Source of the DNA: Excoecaria cochinchinensis
Taxonomy: Eukaryota > Streptophyta > Magnoliopsida > Malpighiales > Euphorbiaceae
Assembly (NCBI GenBank): GCA_947683425.1
Contig: CANTUQ010000070.1
Location: forward strand, 3,994,001 to 4,058,000
DNA: 64,000 bases
Reading direction: 5' to 3'
Shown: piece by piece, positions 22,451 through 33,318 of the stretch
Position numbering within the stretch: the stretch's first letter is position 1
Layout of the letters: every line of letters starts with the position of its first letter
The notes under the pieces: model-generated
The model's input: the letters and a program-made list of their open reading frames with translations, nothing else
Database searches by the model: none
What the model was told of the DNA's origin: nothing
Program-made: the position numbers and the translations under genes

Positions 22451-22902
22451 CAACTTATACCAACCTAATTTCTTTTTAATATTTCATTCATCAACTTAAC
22501 ATTCCAAATTCAACTTTTATAATCTGCTGAAACACCTTCTCTTCTTATTTTGTTTTCTTCTTAAATAGAGAATACCTAAGATAACTGTTATACTCATTAA
22601 ATATATCCAAAAACCAATATTACAATTCAAGAATTAAATCAACTTATTCACCCTGGCTATGAGATAACCTACAACATGCCAATTATGCACATAGAATTGT
22701 GCATAATTCTATGTTTGTAATGCATTTCTTATACTTGAACATGTAACGGTTTCTTATTTTATTTATTTCCAATTATAAAGGAAACCAAAAGAGACAGTAT
22801 GAATGAGGAAATGGAAATTCAAGATATCTGCATGTGAACATACTATAAGAAATAGATGACAATCATACACATGGAGAAAGGGATCCATGCAGAGGTACTG
22901 AC

Positions 22903-22998
22903 CTCTCGCACCACAAACAGGCCATTTTTGTCAGGATATACAAAAACAAAGGATAGTCTTGCATCTCTTCTCCTTGCTACTGGAGCCACCTCTTTGAC
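22903..22998 (-). pseudogene. SAP18: Captured exon of SAP18 (Sin3-associated polypeptide p18)
   Basis: On the minus strand, 96 bp between a splice acceptor (CTTCACAG) and a donor (GAG/GTCAGT) encode 32 residues in one open frame. They include VKEVAPVARRR and LSFVFVYPDKNG. This matches the central, highly conserved part of plant SAP18, a subunit of the Sin3/histone-deacetylase and ASAP splicing complexes. Neighbouring SAP18 exons (the acidic N-terminal half and the C-terminal GDYLDVAI region) were not found in the element, so only a fragment with intron edges was acquired. No stop or frameshift is present, implying recent capture or constraint. It cannot make a full protein but could yield small RNAs against the parent gene; that is speculation. 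Confidence 0.83.
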
Positions 22999-23313
22999 CT
23001 GTGAAGGAGGTCCAATTAAGTATACAGAGCCAAAAAATATAACACAATAGCTTATGCTTCATGTTACTCGGCATTCAACAGACTATGACAACAAAGGAAT
23101 TCTATAAATTTATTAGATCAAAGAAAAGGAGAAACACCAGAAAATAATGGCCAAATTTAATGTGAAAGATGATGTAAGTTGATGGTCAGTACTTCATTTT
23201 ATAATCAGCTTATGTAATTTATATATTTAACACAATCAAATAAATCAAAGCATTCATTTGCTATGATGCAAGCAAAATTTAAGAATATATAACACTTTAT
23301 CATATATCAAGGG

Positions 23314-23316
<3 letters not shown>

Positions 23317-23366
<50 letters not shown>
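23317..23366. repeat. (TA)n microsatellite
   Basis: About 25 uninterrupted TA units inside the fourth CACTA element. The Ile-Tyr frame across it is an artefact. Confidence 0.9.
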
Positions 23367-23369
<3 letters not shown>

Positions 23370-23519
23370 CATGAATGTGCAATACGTACTCTTAAGTTAT
23401 ATGTAGTGCTCATATTTAGCACTTGATCAAAAACTAAGAAAAATAAAATATTACATGAATGTGCAATACATATATATAATTTCCATAAATAAGACAATAT
23501 AAGTTAGAGTTCGATTATT

Positions 23520-23765
23520 ACATTCAAAATAAAATACATAAATAGAAGAAGTCCAGCCAAATACAATAATAATATGGTCTGCTAATTAAGCTCTTTGGAT
23601 CTATATTACATATATAATGACAACAAGAAAGTATGAAAAAGTACCACATCAAAGTGGAATTCAAGAACTAACAAAGGGGGATTAAGTGGTTCTAAACTTG
23701 CCCAACATTCATATCAAAGTGGACCCAGAACTATTACAAAGGGGGATTAAGTGCTTCTAAACTTG
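23520..23765. repeat. Direct repeat A copy 2, followed by a ~66-bp tandem pair
   Basis: 23520-23647 repeats 21795-21927. It is followed by two copies of a unit with ATCAAAGTGGA and AAAGGGGGATTAAGTG (starting near 23647 and 23713). Confidence 0.7.
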
Positions 23766-25254
23766 CCAGGTTTCTGTGTACTGCTAAATGGATTATTATT
23801 GTTTTAAAACTCGAAATTGTTATCTGAATCAGGCCTAATCCAAGAACTAACAAGCCAGGCAATGTGATATATATCCAATGCTCTAATATCTAATATGAAA
23901 ACAGGAATAACCAAATTGAGAAAAGTTTTAGCAATTAAATACTTCTAAACTACAGATGAAAAGAGATAAAAGCCAAAAAAAATTAAACTGTAAAGTGTTG
24001 AGGGATAAGTGCATAATAACAAATGCAAGTTTGAGGTTTAATGGAAAATCTAGATGAATTACAGGTTGTACCAAGATTTACAGGTCAAACTGTATAGAGA
24101 TTTAAAGAGGTGAAAAATAGAGTATTATGATTTCACAAATATAAATTTAAGCATGGGGTGGATTCTAAAAGGAATATAAAGACTCCAAAAATGACAACCC
24201 AATCCTATGAGATAGGACTTTGGCATTTGCTGATCTAATAATCATCAACAAACCCAATCTCTTTCTATCTCTTACGGTATTAAGTCATGGCAGATTATTG
24301 CAAGAGAGGATAGGCAATAGCAGACATTTATTACGACTGGATCCTTTTGGCTTTGTCTATTTGTTCCTCTTCCCCCAATCAAATTCTCTACCCATTTTTA
24401 CCTATTTTCTATACAAAATTCCTTTCCTCACATCAAACCATAAAAATTCCTGATAATTGGAGCTAAAAAATGAAAATCCGAAACATTCCCACTTACCGAG
24501 TATAAATTTGGGTAGCAACCAAACAAGAATTGAAATAAGGTTATAGATTACATATCTAATTAGCAACAACCCAGATTAAGTACAACAACAAAAAGGAAAA
24601 ACAAAATAAACAAACAAAATTGAAAAGCCAAATTTAGACATATAAAAAAAAAAAAACAAAATCAGAGTTATGTAGTCAAATGATAACAATAAGAAAATTT
24701 CAGTTCATCTGCTTCTGTTACTGAAATTCATCTTCTCATAGTAATGAATCGAAAACAGAGACAATGAGAGATGCAAATCGTCTTTTGTATAGCTCAAAAA
24801 CTCAGCAAATCTAACACCCATCAAACAATCCACTTCTAATTACAAAGAAATGTAATCTAACACAATTCACACAAAGATTAACCAAATATACTGCAGTTAA
24901 TTATTAAAAGAAGAACTTAGAGAGAAAGAAGCCGAGTCATAGTTATGCAAAAGAGTAGAGTTACAGAAATTTGGTTGCAAATGACCAAGCACATCATCTA
25001 CTTTACTTGAAAAAAATACTAACATCAACAAACAGAAAATTAAAAAAAAAAAAATCAAACAATAGTTACAGAACAAAAACTTTTGCAAATCTGACCTTTC
25101 AAGGGAGTGTTAAGGAGGCACTGGATCAAGCATAGCAAACACAGATCAACGACGCACCACACTAACAAAAAAAATTATTCAAACAAGAAGTTACTCAATA
25201 CCCAAAAAAAGAAAGAAAATAATTAAACTCATTAACAAACAGAGAGAGGTATAA
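23766..25254. other. Interior of fourth CACTA element, no recognised gene
   Basis: AT-rich. A minus-strand exon-like piece around 24490-24530 (TTGGTTGCTACCC followed by a GTAAGT donor) resembles a plant 5' leader/first intron junction. It could belong to captured gene sequence upstream of the SAP18 exon but cannot be assigned. Confidence 0.3.
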
Positions 25255-25460
25255 CCTGATTGAAGAATGGGCGATTGATATTGAGAGAGAGGAGTGTGGC
25301 AGAGACTGCAAGTAAGAGAGACAGGCACGCGGCGGAGACAGCAGCTGATATAGATCGAACTGTGGCGGAGACGAGGAAGTCACCGAGAGAGGACCGCGGT
25401 GGAGAGAGAGAGTGATCGAGCGACAGATCGATTTTGCGAGAGAGAGAAATAGAAGGGCTT
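25255..25460 (-). promoter_or_regulatory. GC-rich leader island of fourth CACTA element
   Basis: On the minus strand, a CT-rich, GC-rich block (CTCTCTCTCCACCGCGG, CCGCCGCGTGCC) lies just inside the right subterminal array and ends near CAATCAG/GTTATA, a possible donor. Placement and composition parallel the leader of the inner CACTA element. Start codons inside open only a short 62-codon frame. Confidence 0.4.
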
Positions 25461-27657
25461 GGGGGAAAAAATTTTATTCTGCATTTGAGGGTTACAATTT
25501 TTACAATTTTCTAATTTACATTAAAATATTTTATTTTAAATTATTATTATATTATTAATTAATTAACTTTCATATATAATTTAGTTATTTTTGTAAAAAA
25601 AAGTAGATGACAAACTATTGTTGGTCATTAAAAAAATTTATTGGAGATATTTTTATTTATAATATAAAATAAATTATTCATAACATAATCTAGTTGTATA
25701 TTTTTATTACAGTCGATTGTGATAAAATATTATATCGCACAAACTGATTGTATTAGTAATAAATTTATACTTTGTAACTATATATTATTTTTTTTGTGAC
25801 ATAATTGTTTGTCATAAATTGAATTTATATTTTATGACGTAATATATTTGTCGTATATTAACATTACAACTAATTGTGATATAATATTATTATTGTCATA
25901 AATTGATTGTACCGGTATTTCGTCACACTACATTCCTTTTTTATGACATATGTATTTGTCATAAATAAAATTATTGTGACGAAATAATTTTATCGTCATT
26001 AAATTGTGACAAATATAATTCATGTCACAAAAAATAAGCATTTCACGACGAATTTTTGTGTCGCAAATAGTTATTTTTTCATTATATTTTTTTCCACAAA
26101 AAAAAGGTTGGAATTTTTTCCCACCATATCAAAGGTGATGAAATTGTATCTTGACACAGTGTATTTATTTTTTGTGACATATTTATTTGTTATAAATAAA
26201 ATTAATTTTTAAACTAAAATTTTTCGAAAAAAATAATTAGAAATTTTTTTTATAATCGATATCTTATTTGTGACGAAATGATTTTATTGTCATTAATTTA
26301 TTTAATTATGATAAAAATAATTCGTCACAAAAAATAAACATTTTGTGACGATTTTATACGTTGCAATAAGTTATTATTTTGTCATTAAATTTTTTCCCTC
26401 CAAAAAAATGGTGGGAAATTATCTCTCCTAAATAAACCATGACGAAATATATTTTTTCGTCACCAAATTAATCTTTTAGTGACGATAATTAAAACATAAA
26501 ATGACGCAAGATAATTTCATCACAGTAATAAATAGTATGGTGACGTTTTAAAAAATTCGTCGTTGTAAGTTACAATTAGTGACGAAATTTTATGTGTTAT
26601 TAAAAAATTCGTCACAAAAAGTCAAATTTCTTGTAGTGACCAGAAATGGAGCCCTAATGCCTTGAGCTATCTTTCAATGACAATGGTGTATCTCCGGCGA
26701 AGCTCCAGAGAGTCTCCGGCAAAAGGTACAGACAAAAATTTGAGAATCTCGACTTCAAGTAGTACGTGGCTACCAAAATTGCTTTCCTATATGAATTTGA
26801 TACAAATTAATCTGTTAAGGATTTCTTTTATAGTGGTACAGTCTCTGAATTTATGTTGTGACCTAAATTGATTAATTTTTTGTTTTTGAGTTATTGATGA
26901 ATTGGTTCAACAGAATTGAAATTGAATTAACATATGTAGTTTCTGGGAGTGTGTAAATAATAGGAAAAGGGTAAATTGTCTGGCATTTTGATGAATTGAT
27001 ATAAAATTGTAAAATTAGAAGAGATATGGAGTAATTTGTAAGTTAAAATTTAATTAGTGAGTAAGTTTATTACAGTTAAGCCTTAATATATGAACTGGCA
27101 TTATGCAATGTGTATATATGTGTGTGTGTGTTAAAGAATTAATTGTTAATTTGTAATGTACGGGTGGATCTTGGAAACTGGATATTTTATTGTACCAATG
27201 CAAGAATTAACTCAAATGTATGTTCAGTATAACGAGTGTAAGGATATTTTTAGCGACGGAATATTTTTAGCGGAATATTTTGTTTTTAGTGACGGTATTT
27301 TTAGCGACTGTTTTATATTTTGGTCGCAAAATTACTTGTGACGGATGGATTAACGACAGTTAGTTATTTTGTCGCTAAAAGTAATTAGCGACGGAATTAA
27401 TGGAATTAACGACGGAAATTGCCGTCGCTAATTCTCTGCTTTTTTGTAGTGACCTCCCTTGTCCACAATCACATTACAACAAATGAGGAAATGGTACATG
27501 TAAAAATATTTTAAAATAAAAAAGATTAATGAAATGTTTACATACGTCATCTCCTCATTAATCATAATGTGGTGATTAACATGATATTCATTCTATGCGT
27601 AAGCCGATACGGCGGCCAACGAGAATTTTTAGTATGAGTTTTTTTTAAATTCAGTTA

Positions 27658-29725
27658 AAATAACTTTTTTTAAAATATTTTTCTAAATAACTTTTTTTAA
27701 AAATATTTTTCTGAGTTAAAAAAAATTATTTTGTGACTTTTCGACTAAAAATAAAAAATTTAGTAACCGTTAGTAAAATTAACTTCAATAATAGCAAATG
27801 CATCCTAAATTAAAGAAATTGCCAATTTTAACAAGGGTAGGAAAACAAACTCGTCTTGTCTTTTCTTTTATTTATTTATTTATTTGTGCCATAAGACAAA
27901 TTAATATCAAAATACTGCCAAATAATGGTGTCATATTAGAATTCTTGATTTCTATATACTAAATCTTGAACTTTTTAATACAAAACCAATACATATTTAT
28001 GGTAAATGAATCCCAATTCAATTATGACAAAGCAAAAAAGCGAAAAAATACAAAATTTTGAAAAGAAGATATATTAGAAAAGAAAAGAAAGTCTTTATTT
28101 ATTATTCTTATTATTATTATTTTATTTTTGCAAGAAAAGAAAGTCTTATTATTAATTCTGTTTCCTTGTAATGCACCACCCAAAATGCATGCATATATGA
28201 AAAAGAGACAATTGTCAATAAAGGAAAAAAAAAAATAAAACTGGACCTTTGTCTTTCTTCAGATAATATGAACAATAGTAATATTTTATCCTCAATTATT
28301 TATCTCGTATTTTTTTATTAAATTATTTTCTACAAAATACCTATATAGCTTTTTTTAAAGAGTACTAGTAAAAACACTTCTATATTTATTGAAAATGGTG
28401 CAAATTTATTTTTTTAATAATTGAAAACGACTTTAATGAAATTGTTTTAGATTGAAAATAATTTAAAAGGAAAAATAAGTTTGGATTTAAGGCATAATAC
28501 TGAATTTATAAATAAAACTACACTCTCTTTATCTCATTCTCACTTTGAAAGGCAAGTTTTTATAGCATAAATAAAATAATGTCTCATATAAGTAATTTCT
28601 CTTGAAAAGGTATGTCTCTTTGTAGCCAAGAATACCTAATTGTAGTCTCGATAATTTTCTCTTCATCTTCTTAAAAATTTCTTTATTTTTTCTTAATTAT
28701 TCTTGAATTGATCGTCTTAATTCTCTTCAAATCTTTGAAGAAAATAATTTTCAAGTATAAAATTGAAAATTTTCTTCCTTCATCCATTAAGAAGAATATA
28801 TTTCTGTGGAAGTTGTAAGCCTCTTTTGTTGGTGATATCTAACATTAAAATAAAAAGGGTAATTGATTTTTTTTTTATCAAATTTATATATATTGTTTAG
28901 GATTCAATTTATTTATTTTTTTTAATTTTTTGCACATAATCTAAGCTTTTATTTGATTTTTCAAGTTTAATTATTATCACATGTTTTGTTTCGTCTTGCA
29001 TTTACAAAAATGGTTAAGGATTTATTTATTTTTTATTAATTAATTTATTTCGAGAAGAAACTTTTTTTTTGGCATAAAGAAGAAACTAATTAGGATAGAT
29101 TTAATTTTTGGGTTATCTATTGCATTCATGTTTTATTTTATTTTATTTTGGAAAATATCTAATGCATAGATGTAAATGCTAAATTGTGTATTTTTATTTT
29201 GCAGAATTGAGTAGTGATTGCACAAATTTGTCAACAGGTAAAATTCATTTGAAATTGTCCCTAATTTTCTCGTTTGATTTTCTCAGTTATGAAGATTTTC
29301 TTTTTCTTTCTTTTTTTTTTAAATCAGTCTTCGAAATTTGTTATTCCTTTTTTTTTTTATCAGGAAATTTGCTATTTCTTTAATTTCAAATTGTTCTCCC
29401 CTTTTAATTTTCTTATGAAATTAACGTTTGCACAATATTTAATTTAGAAAACTTTCGAAGCATGGTTTAATTATATTAGGAATTTAATTAGAATATTTTT
29501 TAAGTCTGAGGATTTAAGAAGAGTTTAAAGTTATAACATAGATAGTTTTTTTTTTTTTTTTTTTTTTTTCTGGAAACTATATTGTAGATAGTTGATATTA
29601 AGATTCTATATATATTTAAACTGAAACTTATTTGAATCTAAATTAATATATTTAAATTGAAACTTTGTCCTTCAAAAAAAAAATTGAAACATTGAGGTGA
29701 TACAATTACATTTTAGAGTACCCTT

Positions 29726-29768
<43 letters not shown>

Positions 29769-29815
29769 CGAATATGACTAAAAAAGATAACTTACTTTCA
29801 ATAATTGAGTAATAT
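27658..29815. other. AT-rich intergenic DNA
   Basis: No gene, RNA or complete element recognised. It contains long T/A runs, an A-rich stretch near 28228 and a (TA)n run at about 29731-29765. A 65-codon Phe-rich frame at 29186-29383 is treated as noise. Confidence 0.45.
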
Positions 29816-29819
29816 TGTA

Positions 29820-30850
29820 TAATTAGGAATATATAAACTTAGTTTAGTGTGCCGAATTATAACAGTAACCATTTACCATTTTGGTGGCTATATTTTTGGA
29901 GATTCTAATTTAACACTTAGATTGCCAACGCTTAGATAAAAATTTGGCGAACTAGACTCGCATTTATTTTACATAATATTGATGGAGTGTGACTTGAACT
30001 ATATTTTTTCTTTGCAGTCGGCTGAATATCTCTCGTAATAACAATCTTTTCATTTTTCTCTTTCAATCTAACTCTGAAATTAGCTTTCATTGACCCATTT
30101 TTCACACCATTTATTTTCATTAATAAGTTTCTCTCTATCTATATTGGTTTATTATTATGTGATGAAGGAGTGAAAATTTCGATCACCTGAGAACACTACT
30201 AAAGCAATATGAAGGAGGTGAATAGGTTTGTATATAATTCCATTAGACCTTAGGCCTCCTTTCATATATAAACTTAGTTTTCAACATTAGAGATCTCAAC
30301 AAACTCGAAAATTGAATAAATATTAGCAATATGTAACCTTAGTTTAGTATGCAACAATTATTATAGTAAATGTAACAGTAAGTTTTTGACATCTTGTTAT
30401 CTATACTTTTCCAGATTCAAGTTTAACACTTGTAAATTCCATAACTTTTAAACACCACCGAACCAATATAACTTGCTGACGTGGACTAAATTTGATGACA
30501 TGGACTGGCCTTTGTTTTACACAATATTGATGGTGCGTGACTTGAGTTATATACATCTTTTCTATATGAGACCTAATAAATATATCTCTTGCTAACCATC
30601 TCTCTATCTACCTCTGCAATTAATCTTCGCCCACCCAGTTTCAAACCATTCATTTCCATTACCTTTGTTTATTCTGTGATGAATGGAGCCAGATTTTTTA
30701 TCACTTGAAAAGTTAACACTATTAAAACAGTATGCAAGAGGTGAATAGTTTCATGTATATTTCATTAGACCTTAGGCCTCCATTTCTATATAAACTTAGT
30801 CTCCGATATACGAGATCTCGACAAACTAGGAAATAGAATAAAGTCTGTAC
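29820..30850. repeat. Two diverged ~520-bp direct repeats including LTR pieces
   Basis: 29820-30330 and 30335-30850 share a series of matching blocks in order: AACTTAGTTTAGT, TTTAACACTT, ACA(T/C)AATATTGATGG, GTGACTTGA, AACACTA(C/T)TAAA, then the first part of a copia LTR (GACCTTAGGCCTCC). The duplicated unit therefore contains old flanking DNA plus the start of the LTR at 30723. The first copy's LTR is truncated at about 30320. Confidence 0.65.
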
Positions 30851-30959
30851 AAGAAAGGACATTTACAAAAATAAAAGATATGTATATCCTATACAGATAT
30901 ACTTCCTAACACGTACGCCTCCTTAAGATGGCGATCGATCAAGAACGTCAATCTAGCAA

Positions 30960-31430
30960 CAAAAATTTTCAAAATCAGAGCGCCAGATAGCCTTGATGAG
31001 AATATCTGCTAATTGGTCTTTATTGGACACATGAGAAACTTGTAAATGACCTAGCTGAACCATTATACATACAAAATGGTAATAAATATCAAGATGCTTC
31101 ATTCGAGAGTGAAATACTTATTTGGCAGAGACATAAGTTGTGCCTAGATTGTCACAATATACTACTAGTATGTAATTGAGAGACTCTTTTAATTCAGTCA
31201 AAAGATGTTGTTGTCAACAAATTTCTTAAGCAGCACTGGAGATAGACCTGTACTCAGCTTCAATTGAAGACTTAGCGATAGTCCGTCACCTCTTAGAGCA
31301 CTAGGAGATAGGATTTTGATCCAAGAAGACAATATATGCTAAATTAAATGGCATGTTATCCTTATTACCAACCCAATATGAATCATAGAATGCATGCATC
31401 ACAAATGGAGAAAAACAAGAGTGCGAATCA
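30960..31430 (-). pseudogene. copia RNase H remnant
   Basis: Read on the minus strand, broken frames give pieces typical of copia RNase H: DSYWVGNKDN, SSIEAEYRSISSAA, HSRMKHLDIYYHF and SNKDQLADILIKA. At least four stop codons interrupt it. The upstream pol and gag domains are deleted. It belongs to the relic at 30723-32424. Confidence 0.7.
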
Positions 31431-32222
31431 AATACCAAATAACTCGCTTGACTACTAACCAATGGTTTACTTTAGTCTTCATAGAGAATTGAGTATCTTG
31501 CTAACAACAAATGCAATTTCTAGTCGAGCCAAGCCAAGATAATGCAAGGATCCAACAAATGCAAATTTTCGATGACATAGGTTGTGTCCCATTTTTAGCA
31601 GTGGCCAATGACTATTTGAGCCTGAGAAGGCCTGTTAGATGTTGGGCAATTTCAGAGGATGGGGATGTTATAATCGCACTCCGAAGCAATTAATCCTACC
31701 TAACCTAGAAATTGAACATGCGGTTTGTTGAGTTGGAGGGGACACAACATAAGAGATAAAATTGTAGCCAATTAAGATAGATCTCCACTCCACTGGGTAG
31801 GTATATTAGGATTGGTAATTGTTAGCAATGAGTTTTAAGAGTGTTGGGTAATGGAATTAATTGAAATTGAATTAGTTTCAGTAAGGGTCTGTGCAGTAGA
31901 TGCAGAAAAGGTATGATTCATATGAATAGATATTTGAGCGAATTGAATAGGCATAGAAAAAGGTGGGTTAAATGATAAAGAGAAAGCTAATTGTAAGGCT
32001 AGTAAGATGGATTTGAGTTAAAGATAATGAAGGATTGGGCTATTGATGATAATTTGGTTGCGAGGTGAGGAAGAGGTTAGTAGGAAATTTCAAATTTTGA
32101 AATAGCAACATATGTTGATGTATTAGAAACAAACAATAATTCATGAGGGTAGAAGGAACCTTGTCCTTGCCCATTGATGAAGGAAAAAGGAAAAAAATTA
32201 CAGAGACTTCTTGTTAGATAAT
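31431..32222. other. Remaining interior of the copia relic
   Basis: No recognisable gag or pol domain. A plus-strand 60-codon frame at 31511-31693 runs against the element's direction and has no known motif. Confidence 0.35.
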
Positions 32223-32424
32223 GGCTCTGATACCATAAAAAAGTATGGAGGAGGTGAATGGCTTTATGTATATTTCATCAGACCTTAGGCCTTCTTTTTT
32301 ATACAAACTTAGTATCCAATACAGGAGATCTCAACAAACTAGGAATTAGAATAAGATCTTTACAAGAAAGGATATTTACAAAGATAAGAGATATGCATAT
32401 CCAATGCGAATATACTTTTTAATA

Positions 32425-33318
32425 AGTACAGCAAATTTCTAGCAAAAAAGATTTTAACGGTCAAATCAAATCGGTGAGAAGATAAATAAAAAATTGTTGG
32501 ATAAAAGGTTTTAGAGAGTTTACTGGTAAAATTAAAAGATTTAGTTAGTCCAAATATTAAAAAGTCAAACTATTAATGTTAAATAACAGGTAGTAATTGC
32601 CAATCATTAATAGCGTAACATTTGGGCTCTTAAATACTAAATGATAATAACAATAGGTCGGATTATATATCTAAAATTAGGAAGTTCCAACTATATAGTT
32701 TGATTATCACAATGGATAAATAACAAAACGGCCACATAAAAAAAGACATATAAAAAAAATTCACAGTAACTTCAAGAAGAATTAGATTATAAACAAATGA
32801 AAACTATTATGCATGTTCTTCTTCGCCCCAATTTCAACCAATTCCTTCGTTGCCTAGGTGGAGAAAGAAAATAAAGAATGTGATAATTTTATTTCTTCTT
32901 TCAGTATTGGAATTTCAAGATGAATGCAAATGGAAAATTAGATTCTTCTGGAACGACACAACGAAGAAAAAATCAATGGTTTTGTAAAGAAAGAGAATAG
33001 ACGGATATATATATATATATAATGTATGTGACCTAAAAAAAACTCATACAACATGTATATATATTAAATTTCAATTATAGTATTATTTTGACCGATTGTT
33101 TTTAAATATATCAGTTAAGTCCCGCTACTATCTAAACGGGTCTTCTTTAACTCTTACTTTTTCAATATTAGTTTTAATATTTGAGAAATTTTTACCGTCA
33201 AAATATTTTGTCAAATTATTAAGTGAATATCGCAGTTTAAGTTATTATTACTTATTAGTAAACACCATGTTTTTTTCTTTCTCTAATTTATTTATTATTG
33301 ATTGCTTGCCAAGGTATT
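32425..33318. other. Upstream region of the MBD gene
   Basis: AT-rich, with (TA)n at 33007-33020. It presumably holds the promoter and 5' UTR of the gene starting at 33319, but no TATA box or start site can be singled out. The 105-codon frame at 33096-33413 overlaps exon 1 in another frame and is rejected as a gene. Confidence 0.4.

Larger units (their letters stand above)
20588..26638 (-). mobile_element. Fourth CACTA element, non-autonomous, with captured SAP18 exon
   Basis: A 6,051-bp element with a 23-bp perfect TIR that begins CACTACAAGAAATTTGAC, and TSD acc (20585-20587, 26639-26641). Its subterminal repeats are of a different family, GTGACGAAA / TTTCGTCAC, over about 20610-21200 and 25600-26630. 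There is no transposase frame. The interior carries a host gene exon (22903-22998, minus strand), a GC-rich leader on the minus strand, and several short duplications. The insertion is confirmed by the unoccupied copy 7 kb away in the same window. Confidence 0.9.
20422..27657. repeat. Tandem duplication, copy 2 (split by fourth CACTA element)
   Basis: Matches copy 1 over 20422-20587 and, after the 6,051-bp insertion and its acc duplication, over 26642-27657. It includes a second right CACTA terminus ending at 27451 and the same flank ending AAATTCAGTTAA. Similarity stops at 27657. Confidence 0.88.
30723..32424 (-). mobile_element. Deleted Ty1/copia relic with two 189-bp LTRs
   Basis: Matching 189-bp LTRs at 30723-30911 and 32236-32424 (shared blocks GACCTTAGGCCT, AGATCTC.ACAAACTAGG, AAGAAAGGA.ATTTACAAA). 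Next to the right LTR, on the minus strand, is TGGTATCAGAGCC (32223-32235), the initiator tRNA-Met primer site, so the element reads right to left. Only about 1.3 kb remains between the LTRs, with part of the RNase H region recognisable. Short LTRs suggest an Ale/Retrofit-like lineage. No TSD was found. Confidence 0.75.

Noticed and set aside
23300..23497. Minus-strand frame with an Ile-Tyr repeat
   Set aside because: Translation of (TA)n.
24480..24530. Possible additional SAP18 exon (CAAATTTATACT before a GTAAGT donor, minus strand)
   Set aside because: The upstream sequence does not encode the conserved SAP18 residues; more like a leader/intron junction.
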